This document shows positions 7,851-16,534 of a stretch of 64,000 bases of DNA, piece after piece (the stretch's first letter is position 1; each line of letters begins with the position of its first letter). The translations under genes and the position numbers were made by a program. The notes under the pieces are model-generated. The model worked only from the letters and a program-made list of their open reading frames with translations, did no database searches and was not told the DNA's origin. Origin of the DNA: Betaproteobacteria bacterium (GTDB lineage: Bacteria > Pseudomonadota > Gammaproteobacteria > Burkholderiales > SG8-39); NCBI GenBank assembly GCA_004297625.1, contig SCTY01000070.1:1-64000 (forward strand), read 5' to 3'.

Positions 7851-9578
7851 GTGCGCATCCTCGCGGCGATCGTCGGGCTGCTCGCAGCGAGCGTCGCGTG
7901 GGCGCAGCTCGCGTACCGCGTCGAGATCGACGCGCCGCGCGAAATCGCCGAGCCGCTGCGCCAGGGCCTCGACGTGGTGCGCTGGCAGCACGACCCGCAG
8001 ATGACGGCCGAGCAGCTGCGCCGCCTCGCCGACGAAGCCGAGCGCGAAGCGCGCGAAACCGCCGCGACCCAGGGATACTTTTCCGCGCAGGTCGCGGTGA
8101 AGATCGACGAAAGCGCCGCGCCGTGGGTCGTGCGGGTGAGCGTGGAGCCGGGCGAGCGCACCGTGGTCGGCGACATCGACCTGCGCTTCAGCGGCCCGGC
8201 GGTGGAGGATGGCGAGGCGCGCGCGCTGTTCAAGCGCGTGCGCGACACCTGGAGCCTGCGCCGCGGTGAGCCGTTCCGCCAGGCCGACTGGGAGGCCGCG
8301 AAGCGCAGAGCGGTGCGCGAGCTCGCGAGCTGGCGCTACGCCGGCGCCCGCGTCGCCGAGAGCCGCGCGCTGGTCGACCCGGAGACCCGGCGCGCGAATC
8401 TCATGGTCGAGCTGGCGAGCGGGCCGCCGTTTCGCTTCGGCGAGCTGCGCGTGAGCGGCACGCGCCGGTTCTCGGACAGGATCGTGGAAAACCTGAGCCC
8501 GTTTCGCGCCGGCGACGTCTACGACCGGGACAGCCTGCTCGTCTACCAGCGGCGCCTCCTCGAGAGCGGCTACTTCGTCAGCGTGCAGGCGGACATCGCG
8601 CCCGAGGAAGGCCGCGCGGACGCCGCGCCGGTGCGCGTGGCGGTGATCGAGGCGAACAAGCATCACGTCGAAAGCGGCCTCGGCTACACCACCGACGCCG
8701 GGCCGCGCCTGGAGCTGCACTACAGCAACCAGGACGTGTTCGACTCGGCCTGGCGCTTCGGCAACACGCTGCGGCTCGATCAGAAGGTGCAGCACCTGCA
8801 GCTCGACTTGAACGCGCCGCCGGGCCCGGGCGGCCGATGGAACAGCTACTTCGCCCGCGCGCGGCAGACCGACATCCAGAACGAGTCGACGCGCGAGCTC
8901 GCCGCCGGCGTGTCGCACAACTGGGGCGCCGCGCTCGCGCCCTCGGCGCTCATCGTGTCCGGCCATCTCGAGGAGCAGCGCGTCGGCGGCGATGTGACCG
9001 ACAACCGCAACGCGCTCTACACCGGATTCCGGCGCAGCTTTCGCAAGACCGACGACTACGTCTACCCACGCTCGGGCTACCTGGCGAGCTTCGAGCTCGG
9101 CGGCGCCGCGCCGGCGCTCGCCTCGCGCGAGTTCCTGCGCGGCGTGGCGAGCGCCTTGTTGTTCGTTCCGTTCGGGCGCTCCGGAGATCTGCTGCTGCGC
9201 GGCCAGGCGGGCCGCGTCATCGCGCGCACGCGCGAGGGCATACCGACGAGCTTTCTGTTTCGGACCGGCGGCGACCAGACGGTGCGCGGCTACGCCTTCG
9301 AAAGCCTCGGCGTGCGCCAGGGCGAGGCGATCGTCGGCGGGCGGCGCTACGTGGTCGGTAGCGTCGAGTACACGCACTGGTTCAGCGAGAGCTGGGGCGC
9401 CGCGGCGTTCGTCGACGCGGGCAACGCCTGGGACGACACCACGTTGTTCAAGGCCGCGCTCGGCTACGGGCTCGGCGCGCGTTTCCGCACCCCGATCGGC
9501 CCGATCCGCGCCGATCTCGCCTACGGCCAGCAAACGCATGCCCTGCGCCTGCATTTCTCCGTCGGATACACGTTCTGA
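7851..9578 (+). CDS. tamA: TamA-like Omp85 outer-membrane translocation protein
   Basis: A 575-residue Omp85-family protein, partner of TamB in outer-membrane assembly or lipid transport. Starting at GTG 7851 gives a clean signal peptide (VRILAAIVGLLAASVAWA, then QLAYRVEI). An in-frame ATG at 7803 would add 16 residues before the signal and shares bases with the surE ATG, so I prefer GTG. Three POTRA-like modules precede a 16-strand-type barrel. The barrel contains the Omp85 motif FLFRTGGDQTVRGYAFESLG (the VRGY loop) and ends in the aromatic barrel-closing sequence LHFSVGYTF. tamB follows with a TGATG overlap. Confidence 0.93.
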   Translation: MRILAAIVGLLAASVAWAQLAYRVEIDAPREIAEPLRQGLDVVRWQHDPQMTAEQLRRLADEAEREARETAATQGYFSAQVAVKIDESAAPWVVRVSVEPGERTVVGDIDLRFSGPAVEDGEARALFKRVRDTWSLRRGEPFRQADWEAAKRRAVRELASWRYAGARVAESRALVDPETRRANLMVELASGPPFRFGELRVSGTRRFSDRIVENLSPFRAGDVYDRDSLLVYQRRLLESGYFVSVQADIAPEEGRADAAPVRVAVIEANKHHVESGLGYTTDAGPRLELHYSNQDVFDSAWRFGNTLRLDQKVQHLQLDLNAPPGPGGRWNSYFARARQTDIQNESTRELAAGVSHNWGAALAPSALIVSGHLEEQRVGGDVTDNRNALYTGFRRSFRKTDDYVYPRSGYLASFELGGAAPALASREFLRGVASALLFVPFGRSGDLLLRGQAGRVIARTREGIPTSFLFRTGGDQTVRGYAFESLGVRQGEAIVGGRRYVVGSVEYTHWFSESWGAAAFVDAGNAWDDTTLFKAALGYGLGARFRTPIGPIRADLAYGQQTHALRLHFSVGYTF

Positions 9579-12500
9579 TGAAGCGGCTCGCCGGCGCGCT
9601 GGCGCTTCTGGTCGTCGCAGCCCTCTTGTCCCTCGCGTGGGTGCTCGAGACCGAACAGGGGCTGCACTGGGCGGCGGCGCGCGTGCAGGAAGCCGCCGGC
9701 GGGAAGCTGCGGCTGGAAGGGCTGCACGGCGCGCTGGCGCGCGAGATCCGGGTCGAGCATCTCGCCTATTCGGACGGGGGAACGGCGCTCGAGGCGCGCA
9801 GCGGCGTGCTGCGGCTCGAGCTCCTCGCTTTTCTCGGCGGGCGCGCCGGTATCCGCTGGCTGCGCCTCGAATCCCTTGCAGTCAGCATGACGGGCGGCGG
9901 CGCACCGGGCCCACGGCCCGCGCTTGCGTTCGGCTTTCGCATCGACAGCGCGGAAATCGCGCGTATCGACGTGCAGGCGCGCGAGCGGCGTTTTCTTATC
10001 GAGGAGTTGCGGCTGCACGACGCGGCGCTGCGCCAGGACGGGGCCATCGCGGGATCGGCCTCGTTCAGGCTGCGCGACGAGCGCTATCCGATAACCGCAG
10101 ACATCCGGGCGGGCGGCACGCTCGAGCGCCTCGAAATTTCCTTCCACGGAACGGTCGCGGCGATTCCCGCCACCGCAAGCGCGGTGCTTGCGCCGTTCGC
10201 CGAGCGGCGCCTGGAAGCTATCGACGCGCAAGCAGGACCGATCGACCTCAAAGCGCTCAACCCCGAATGGCCGACTACCGCGCTCGACGTGAAGCTGGCC
10301 GGCAAGCCGACGAGCAGCTCCGCGCTCGCAGGAACGCTCGCGCTACGCAATGCGCAGCCCGGGCCGCTCGACAAGCAGCGCGTTCCGGTCGCGGCAGCGC
10401 AGGCGCGCTTCGCGACCGACTTCGCAGCGCTCTCGCTGCACGAGATGACGATCAGGCTTGCGCCGGCCGGAACGCTGAGCGGGCAAGCGGAGCTGCGTGG
10501 CGGGCGTGCAACTTTCGACTTGCGCGTGGCGGCGCTCGACCTGCGGTCGCTGCGCAGCCGCTTGCGCCGCAGCGCCCTCGAAGGTCGCGTGCAAGGAATG
10601 GCGAGCGAGAGAATGCAATCGGCCCGCGGCGAGCTTGCGCAGGCCGGCATGCGCCTCAGCGCCGACGCCGTGCGCACCGGCGATGTGGTGGAAATTCGCA
10701 GCCTGCGGGCGAGCGCCGAAGGCGGCGAGGCCACGGGCAGCGCGCGCCTGCGGCTCAGCGAACCGATGCGCTTCGAAGCAAGCTTGAAGCTGGCCCGATT
10801 CGATCCGGCCCGCTTCGGCGACTATCCGGCAGGCTCCATCAACGGCCACCTCGAAGCGAGCGGCGCCCTCGGTACCGAGTACCGCGTCGACGCACGCTGG
10901 ATCGTGCGCGACAGCACGCTGCTCGACGCTGCCTTCGCGAGCCGCGGCGCCGCGCGCATCATGCCCCGCCGTGTAACGCAAGTGGATGCAGGCTTGCAGC
11001 TGGGCGGCGCGACTCTCAACGCGCGCGGCGGTTTCGGCGCACGCGGCGACGAGCTCGCGTGGGAGCTGGAAGCGCCGCAAATCGCCCAGTTCCTGGACGA
11101 CGCAGCCGGTCGCTTGCGCGCGAGCGGCAGACTGAGGGGGACCTGGGACAACCCTCAGGGCGATGTCGACGCCAGGGCGCTTGGGCTGCGCCTGCGCGAT
11201 CGCATCCAGCTGAAAGCGGTTGCGGTGAAGGCGAGCGGCAGCCTTGCGCAGCACGACGCGCAGATTGCGCTGCAAGCAGAGGGCCTCGACCTCGACGCGC
11301 GCTTGCGCGGCCGTTGGAATGCGGGCCGATGGGCGGGCGAAATCCGCGCGCTGCGCAACTCGGGCGCCTACCCGATGCAGCTCAGCGCCCCTGCGCCGCT
11401 CGAAGCTTCGCGCGGGGGCGTGAGCCTTGGCCGCCTGGAAGCCGCGCTCGGCGAGGGCCGGCTCCTGGTGAAGCAGCTCGCCTGGTCGCCCGAGCGTCTC
11501 GATACGAGCGGCGAGTTCAGCGCCCTTCCGGCGCAGTGGCTCGTCCTTGCGGCAGGCCTTGCCGGGCGCGTCCGCTCGACGATGCTGGTCGACGGCGAGT
11601 GGTCGCTGCGCGCGGCGCCTCGCCTGACCGGCACGCTTTCGCTGCGCCACGCCGCCGGGGATCTCACCATCACGGAGGGCGCGCCGATGGCGCTCGGCTT
11701 GGAGAAGGCGCTGCTCGACGCGCGCTTCGAAAACGGGCGGGTGAAGGCGAAGGGCGCTTTCTCCGCGCGTTTCGCCGACGTCGCGCTCGAGGGCGAGCTG
11801 ATTCCCGAGCCCGATGCCCCGGGCTTCGGCATTACCGGGCAATCGGCGCTCGCCTTCGACGCGCATGTCGCCTTCGCCGATCTTCGCGCGCTCACACGGT
11901 CGATGGTCGACGAGGCGCGGCTCAACGGGCGCGTCAGCGCCGAGCTGCACGGCAGCGGCACGCTCGCCAGTCCGGCGCTTTCGGGGACCGTGCGCGGAGA
12001 CGCGATCGCGCTCGATGTGCCGCCCTACGGCGTTTACCTCAAGAACGGCGAGCTGCGCGCGGAGCTGCAGGGCGACCGGCTGAACGTCACGAGTTTTTCG
12101 ATCCAGGGCAGCGAAGGCCGGCTCACCGCAAGCGGCGCGCTGCCGCTGCGCTTCTCCGAAGGCACGGCGCGCCTCGCCTGGCGGGCGGAACGCTTCGGCT
12201 TGCTGGAGCGCCCGGATCTGCGGCTGGTCGTTTCCGGCGCAGGCGAAGCGCGGCTGCAGGACGGGAAAGTGCTGCTCGCGGGAGCGCTGCGCGCCGATCG
12301 CGGCTATCTCGAGCTCGAGCAGGAGCGCCTGCCGAAGCTGGGCGACGATGTGGTCATCGTCGGCCAGCAGCGCCCGCCGCCCAAGGGGCGCGCGCGCGTG
12401 CCGGTCGCGCTCGACGTGCAGCTCGATCTCGGCGACGCGCTGCAGGTGCGCGGCTACGGCCTCGAAGGCAGGCTCACCGGCCGGCTGCAGGTCGAGACCA

Positions 12501-13111
12501 CGAAGGACGGCGAGCTGCGCGCCTACGGGCGCGTCGAGGCGGTGAACGCCACGTTCCTCGCGTACGGGGAGCGCCTGCAGGTCGATCCCGGCGTGGCGAT
12601 TTTCGACGGCCCGCTCGACAACCCGTCGCTGCAGATGACGGCATGGCGGCGCAACCAGCAGGTGGAAGCCGGAGTGCAGTTGACCGGCACGGCGCGCGCG
12701 CCGCGCGTGCAGCTGGTGTCCAATCCGCCGGTGCCCGAGGGCGAGCAGCTCTCATGGCTCGTTCTGGGCCGCGCGCCCGGCAACGCGACCAAGGCCGACC
12801 TCGGCATGCTGCAGGCGGCCGCCGGAGCGCTGCTTGCGCGCGGCGACCAGATGCCGCTCGACCGGCGCATCGCGCGCGCTTTCGGCCTGGACGAGATCTC
12901 GCTGCGCGGCAGCGGCGAGGTGGCTGATCGCGTGGTCGCCGTGGGCAAGCGGCTTTCCGACCGTCTTTATATCAGCTACGAGCGGGGAATCGGCGCCGCT
13001 GCTTCGGCGCTCGTGAAGCTCGACTTCTCGCTGACGCAGCGGCTTTCGGTGCGCGCCGAGACGGGAACCTCGAGCGGCCTCGGGCTTTTCTACCGCTTTT
13101 CCTGGGATTGA
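9578..13111 (+). CDS. tamB: TamB-like translocation and assembly protein
   Basis: A 1177-residue TamB/AsmA-superfamily protein anchored in the inner membrane by an N-terminal helix (about 7-25, AGALALLVVAALLSLAWVL). It is a long beta-helical groove thought to bridge the periplasm. Low-complexity, repetitive beta sequence fills most of its length. The C-terminal DUF490 region (about 840-1177) contains QMTAWRRNQQVEAGVQLTGT and ends in FYRFSWD. Its start overlaps the tamA stop by one base, so the pair is co-translated. The 3' end overlaps the antisense STAS-like gene by 22 bases. Confidence 0.93.
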   Translation: MKRLAGALALLVVAALLSLAWVLETEQGLHWAAARVQEAAGGKLRLEGLHGALAREIRVEHLAYSDGGTALEARSGVLRLELLAFLGGRAGIRWLRLESLAVSMTGGGAPGPRPALAFGFRIDSAEIARIDVQARERRFLIEELRLHDAALRQDGAIAGSASFRLRDERYPITADIRAGGTLERLEISFHGTVAAIPATASAVLAPFAERRLEAIDAQAGPIDLKALNPEWPTTALDVKLAGKPTSSSALAGTLALRNAQPGPLDKQRVPVAAAQARFATDFAALSLHEMTIRLAPAGTLSGQAELRGGRATFDLRVAALDLRSLRSRLRRSALEGRVQGMASERMQSARGELAQAGMRLSADAVRTGDVVEIRSLRASAEGGEATGSARLRLSEPMRFEASLKLARFDPARFGDYPAGSINGHLEASGALGTEYRVDARWIVRDSTLLDAAFASRGAARIMPRRVTQVDAGLQLGGATLNARGGFGARGDELAWELEAPQIAQFLDDAAGRLRASGRLRGTWDNPQGDVDARALGLRLRDRIQLKAVAVKASGSLAQHDAQIALQAEGLDLDARLRGRWNAGRWAGEIRALRNSGAYPMQLSAPAPLEASRGGVSLGRLEAALGEGRLLVKQLAWSPERLDTSGEFSALPAQWLVLAAGLAGRVRSTMLVDGEWSLRAAPRLTGTLSLRHAAGDLTITEGAPMALGLEKALLDARFENGRVKAKGAFSARFADVALEGELIPEPDAPGFGITGQSALAFDAHVAFADLRALTRSMVDEARLNGRVSAELHGSGTLASPALSGTVRGDAIALDVPPYGVYLKNGELRAELQGDRLNVTSFSIQGSEGRLTASGALPLRFSEGTARLAWRAERFGLLERPDLRLVVSGAGEARLQDGKVLLAGALRADRGYLELEQERLPKLGDDVVIVGQQRPPPKGRARVPVALDVQLDLGDALQVRGYGLEGRLTGRLQVETTKDGELRAYGRVEAVNATFLAYGERLQVDPGVAIFDGPLDNPSLQMTAWRRNQQVEAGVQLTGTARAPRVQLVSNPPVPEGEQLSWLVLGRAPGNATKADLGMLQAAAGALLARGDQMPLDRRIARAFGLDEISLRGSGEVADRVVAVGKRLSDRLYISYERGIGAAASALVKLDFSLTQRLSVRAETGTSSGLGLFYRFSWD

Positions 13112-13476
13112 GCGGTTTCGGCGCGCAACCACTGCAGCGCGGGCGCTTCCGCGCGGAAGGCGCGCACATTGGCGCCGTGCTGGCGCGCCAGCACCTCGAC
13201 ATACTGCTGCGCGGCGCGTACCTCGTCGGAATCGCCGAGCAGCGCTATCCGATACGAAGGGTTCGACGCGGCGAGCTTGAAGAATTCCGAGATCCCGTAT
13301 GTATCGACCTTGAAAATCGGACGCGAGTTGTGCACCCAGATGAGCACGTGCGTGATGCCGGCATCCAGCGCCTTGCGGACGAGCGCCGTAAGGAATTCGT
13401 GCGTCTGCTCCGCCGTCTCGCGCCCGAAGAGCTCGGCGCGCAGATGGTCGTCCGCCGTTTCGATCTTGTAGTGCAT
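13090..13476 (-). CDS. STAS/SpoIIAA-like domain protein
   Basis: A 128-residue soluble protein with alternating strands and helices (MHYKIETADDHLRAELFG at the start, then ITHVLIWVHNSRPIFKV and YRIALLGDSDEVRAAQQYVE). The pattern resembles small STAS or SpoIIAA-like proteins found singly in proteobacteria. No catalytic motif is visible and the function is unknown. It converges on tamB with a 22-base overlap and has its own upstream space before the DUF2238 gene, whose stop lies 66 bases away, so it could be transcribed with that gene. Confidence 0.65.
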   Translation of the reverse strand: MHYKIETADDHLRAELFGRETAEQTHEFLTALVRKALDAGITHVLIWVHNSRPIFKVDTYGISEFFKLAASNPSYRIALLGDSDEVRAAQQYVEVLARQHGANVRAFRAEAPALQWLRAETAQSQEKR

Positions 13477-13542
13477 ATCGCTTCGGGCGCCGACTATTGC
13501 ACGACTGGCGCGCGGGGCGCTACCCCGGAGATATGAACCAGT

Positions 13543-14151
13543 TCACAAGCGGCTCATTTGCCGGTCCTGCACGCGCGCAAGCAAAAGCAGCGCGGCGCTC
13601 GCCCCAAGGAGCGCCATGAACATGTCGGACTGGGTGTCCCAGGCGTCGCCCTGCGTGCCGAGGAATTCGTCCGCTCCTTGCCCCAGCGCAAGCGCAGCCC
13701 CCCACTCGATGAGCTCGTAGGCCAGGCTCACGGCGAGCGCCACGCACAGCGACAGGAAGCTGGCCATGCGCCCGCGCGCGATGTGGCCCGCCCGGATCAG
13801 AATCTCGCGCGCCACCAGCGCCGGGACGAAGCCTTGCATGAAGTGGCCGATCTTGTCGTACGGGTTGCGCGAAAGCGACAGCAGGTCCTGGAGCCAGAAG
13901 CCGAGCGGAACGCGCGCGTACGTGTACGCCCCGCCGGCCATCAGCACCACGGCATGCAGCGCGATGACGAGGTAGAGCAGCGTGGTGAGCGGAAAGCGCC
14001 CGTACGTGGCGACGAGGACCGGCGCCGCGATCAGCACCGGCGCAACTTCCATCCACCAGGTGGCGCGGTCGTACGGCGCGATGCCGGAATAGACGAGCGC
14101 GACGAGCACCGCAGCGGCGAGGACCAACAGCCAGGTACGCCGGTTATCCAT
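13543..14151 (-). CDS. DUF2238 (YjdF-like) integral membrane protein
   Basis: A 202-residue polytopic membrane protein with about six hydrophobic segments. The family signature is readable: NPYDKIGHFMQGFVPALVARE, a conserved YELIEWGAAL, and QGDAWDTQSDMFMALLGA near the C-terminus. The acidic and histidine residues inside these segments suggest metal or proton handling, but no role is established. The ATG at 14151 follows a perfect TATAAT hexamer by 18 bases; upstream extension of the frame is antisense to the TPR gene. It is transcribed divergently from the TPR gene. Confidence 0.87.
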   Translation of the reverse strand: MDNRRTWLLVLAAAVLVALVYSGIAPYDRATWWMEVAPVLIAAPVLVATYGRFPLTTLLYLVIALHAVVLMAGGAYTYARVPLGFWLQDLLSLSRNPYDKIGHFMQGFVPALVAREILIRAGHIARGRMASFLSLCVALAVSLAYELIEWGAALALGQGADEFLGTQGDAWDTQSDMFMALLGASAALLLLARVQDRQMSRL

Positions 14152-14169
14152 TCGAAGGGAACGGGTTAA

Positions 14170-14175
14170 ATTATA
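14170..14175 (-). promoter_or_regulatory. -10 box (TATAAT) for the DUF2238 gene
   Basis: Consensus TATAAT on the minus strand, 18 bases before the DUF2238 ATG, which gives a leader of about 11 bases. The same AT-rich patch reads TTAAAT on the plus strand 7 bases before the TPR gene ATG, so it may serve both directions. This is inferred from sequence alone. Confidence 0.5.
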
Positions 14176-14178
14176 GGC

Positions 14179-15771
14179 ATGAGGCTTCCGCGCTGGTTGA
14201 GGGGCGAAGATGCGGCCGCTTGGCTCGAGCGGGGCGCGCGCAGCGAAGCGCAGGGCGATCTCGCTGACGCCGTCCAATGCTACCAACGCGCTTTCGCGCT
14301 CGACCCGGATTCCTTCGAAGCGGCACGCGCGCTCGCTTTCGGGTGGGCGCGCCTCGGCGACGTCAACCATGCGGAGCACTTCGCCGCCGCGGCGCTGAAG
14401 CTCGACGCGACCTCGGTGCCGCTGCAGCTGCTGCGCGGCGACCTGCTGCGCGAGCAAGGCCGCCTGGAGGACGCACTGGCGGCATGCGAAGAAGCGGTGC
14501 GGCTCGCGCCGGATCTCCCGCAAGCCCGCAATAACTTCGGAAATGCCCTCAGGGATATAGGCCGGACGCCCGAGGCCATCGCGCAATTTCGCGCCGGGCT
14601 CGCGCTCGATCGAACGCTGCCCGAGCTGCATTTCAACCTCGCGCTGTCCCTTCAGCTCGCCGGGGAGTTGGATGAAGCCGAAGCGCATTACCGCTCCGCC
14701 GCCGAGCTCAAGCAGGATTTCGCTCAAGCCTGGCTCAACCTGGCAAGCCTGTGCGAGCAGCGGGATGACGTACAGGGCGCGCTCGACGCTTATCGCAACG
14801 CGATCAGGAGCGCTCCGGATGAAGTCGCGGCGCACGTCAATTACGCGCAGCACCTGCTGCGCCTCGGCCGCTTCGACGAGGGATGGAAGGAGTACGAATG
14901 GCGCTGGCGCCTGCCGGAAATGGCGGCGTGGGCGCCGCGATTCGACAAACCGCAGTGGGAGGGCGGCGAGCTCGCGGGAGAAACGGTGCTGGTCTACGCG
15001 GAGCAAGGCTTCGGAGACGCCATCCACTTTGCGCGCTACGTTCCGCTCATAGCGCGGCGCGGCGGCAAGCCGGCTTTCCGCTGTCCGGCGCCGCTGAAAG
15101 CGCTATTCGCGCGCGCGCCGGGCATGGGTCGGGTTTTCGACGAACGCGAGCCGCCCCCGCCGTTCGATCTTTGCTGTCCGCTACTCAGCCTGCCGCGCTT
15201 GTTCGGCACCCGCCTCGACAACGTCCCGGCCGACGTGCCTTATGTCCATGCCGATCCGGACAAAGTGCGGCAATGGCAAGGCAGCCTCGCATCGCAGCCT
15301 GCGCTGCATGTCGGATTGGCGTGGACCACCGACTCGAAAATCGCTCAGTTCAAGACCATGCCTCTCGACGCATTGGCGCCGCTCGGCCGGATCCCGGGCG
15401 TGGTGCTGCACAGCCTGCAGACCGGGGCTGCAGCCGCCGAGGCGGACCGGCCGCCCTCCGGCATGGCGCTCGTCAACGACGGCTCGCGGTTACGCGATTT
15501 TTCCGACACGGCGGCGCTGATCGCCAACCTCGACCTCGTCATTTCCATCGACACTGCCGTAGTGCACGTGGCGGGCGCGCTGGCGAAACCGATCTGGACG
15601 CTGCTCGCCGAGCCGGCGGATTGGCGCTGGCTCGTCGAACGCGACGACAGTCCCTGGTATCCGACGATGCGCCTTTTTCGCAGAGCGCGCGGGATGCCTT
15701 GGAACGACCTGATCCAGCAGGTCGCCAAGGCGTTGAACGAATGGAGGAATGGTCGGGGCGGCGAGATTTGA
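14179..15771 (+). CDS. TPR protein with C-terminal glycosyltransferase-9-like domain
   Basis: A 530-residue protein. Residues about 10-225 form tandem tetratricopeptide repeats (for example the repeat ending AVQCYQRAFALDPDSFEAAR and the later ALAACEEAVRLAPDLPQARN). The C-terminal half (about 265-525) resembles a GT-B glycosyltransferase fold: TVLVYAEQGFGDAIHFARYV opens it, and DLVISIDTAVVHVAGALAKP matches the nucleotide-sugar side of heptosyltransferase-like proteins. No signal peptide is present. The role may be glycan transfer to a protein or cell-surface polymer, which is inference from the family. The stop codon lies within tRNA-Pro on the other strand, giving a 22-base antisense overlap. 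Confidence 0.8.
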   Translation: MRLPRWLRGEDAAAWLERGARSEAQGDLADAVQCYQRAFALDPDSFEAARALAFGWARLGDVNHAEHFAAAALKLDATSVPLQLLRGDLLREQGRLEDALAACEEAVRLAPDLPQARNNFGNALRDIGRTPEAIAQFRAGLALDRTLPELHFNLALSLQLAGELDEAEAHYRSAAELKQDFAQAWLNLASLCEQRDDVQGALDAYRNAIRSAPDEVAAHVNYAQHLLRLGRFDEGWKEYEWRWRLPEMAAWAPRFDKPQWEGGELAGETVLVYAEQGFGDAIHFARYVPLIARRGGKPAFRCPAPLKALFARAPGMGRVFDEREPPPPFDLCCPLLSLPRLFGTRLDNVPADVPYVHADPDKVRQWQGSLASQPALHVGLAWTTDSKIAQFKTMPLDALAPLGRIPGVVLHSLQTGAAAAEADRPPSGMALVNDGSRLRDFSDTAALIANLDLVISIDTAVVHVAGALAKPIWTLLAEPADWRWLVERDDSPWYPTMRLFRRARGMPWNDLIQQVAKALNEWRNGRGGEI

Positions 15772-15826
15772 ACTCGCGACCACCTGCACCCCATGCAGGT
15801 ACGCTACCAGGCTGCGCTACGCCCCG
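15750..15826 (-). tRNA. tRNA-Pro (anticodon GGG)
   Basis: A 77-base cloverleaf on the minus strand with CCA encoded (15750-15752). The acceptor pair is CGGGGCG with CGCCCCG, and the anticodon stem CCTGC/GCAGG encloses the loop ATGGGGT, which reads CCC codons. The T arm GCGAGTTCAAATCTCGC is standard. It sits just downstream of merR-ihfA and is overlapped by the 3' end of the TPR gene on the other strand. Confidence 0.97.
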
Positions 15827-15838
15827 ACGGCTTCGATT

Positions 15839-16228
15839 CTACCCTTGGAGCTGGTCGAGAACGGCGCGCAGCTCGCGCTTTATCGCCGCGAGATCGACCC
15901 CGTTGCCGCCTGGGGCGCGGCCGTTGCGCGCGGCGGGCTCGGCCTTTTCCTCGGCCTGGCCTGAACTGTCGAGCCGGTTGCGTGCGCCGCTGATGGTGAA
16001 GCCTTCCTCGTACAGCAGCTCGCGAATGCGCCGGATGAGCAGCACTTCATGGTGCTGGTAATAGCGGCGGTTGCCGCGCCGCTTCACCGGTTTTAGCTGC
16101 GTGAATTCCTGCTCCCAGTAGCGCAGGACGTGCGGCTTCACCCCGCAGAGCTCGCTCACCTCACCGATGGTGAAGTAGCGCTTGGCGGGGATCGGCGGAA
16201 GTTCAGCTTTCCTGCGACTTTGCTCCAT
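15839..16228 (-). CDS. MerR-family transcriptional regulator
   Basis: A 129-residue one-component regulator. The N-terminal winged HTH (about 17-85) reads YFTIGEVSELCGVKPHVLRY and continues WEQEFTQLKPVKR with RRYYQ, typical of MerR. A helical dimerisation tail follows; there is no cysteine pattern of metal sensors. It follows ihfA with a 26-base overlap, the order seen in many proteobacteria beside pheST, where the regulator has no settled target. Coupled translation with ihfA is likely. Confidence 0.93.
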   Translation of the reverse strand: MEQSRRKAELPPIPAKRYFTIGEVSELCGVKPHVLRYWEQEFTQLKPVKRRGNRRYYQHHEVLLIRRIRELLYEEGFTISGARNRLDSSGQAEEKAEPAARNGRAPGGNGVDLAAIKRELRAVLDQLQG

Positions 16229-16514
16229 GGCGGCTCTTCTCGACCATGGCCTTGAGCTTCTGGCTGGCGTGGAAAGTCACGACCCGGCGGGCGCTGATCG
16301 GGATTTCCTCGCCGGTCTTGGGGTTGCGCCCGGGGCGCTGGGGCTTGTCGCGCAACTGGAAATTGCCGAACCCGGAGAGCTTCACGCTTTCCCCGCGCTC
16401 CAGGGCGCCGCGGATCTCCTCGAAGAAGGCTTCGACCATGTCCTTGGCCTCGCGCTTGTTCAGCCCGACCTTCTCGAAAAGCAGATCGGCCAGCTCGGCC
16501 TTCGTCAGCGTCAT
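16203..16514 (-). CDS. ihfA: Integration host factor alpha subunit
   Basis: A 103-residue DNA-bending HU/IHF protein that pairs with IHF-beta. The family arm motif GRNPKTGEEIPISARRVVTF and the N-terminal MTLTKAELADLLFEKVGLNK are clear, and a position immediately after pheT identifies the alpha subunit. The C-terminal tail is slightly long and ends in SRHGAKSQES. It is 20 bases from pheT and overlaps merR. Confidence 0.97.
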   Translation of the reverse strand: MTLTKAELADLLFEKVGLNKREAKDMVEAFFEEIRGALERGESVKLSGFGNFQLRDKPQRPGRNPKTGEEIPISARRVVTFHASQKLKAMVEKSRHGAKSQES

Positions 16515-16534
16515 TCGAGCGCCCCCCTGGCTCC

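Noticed and set aside
10343..11950. 535-codon minus-strand frame opposite tamB
   Set aside because: Typical GC-rich shadow of a long gene; no start site or domain.
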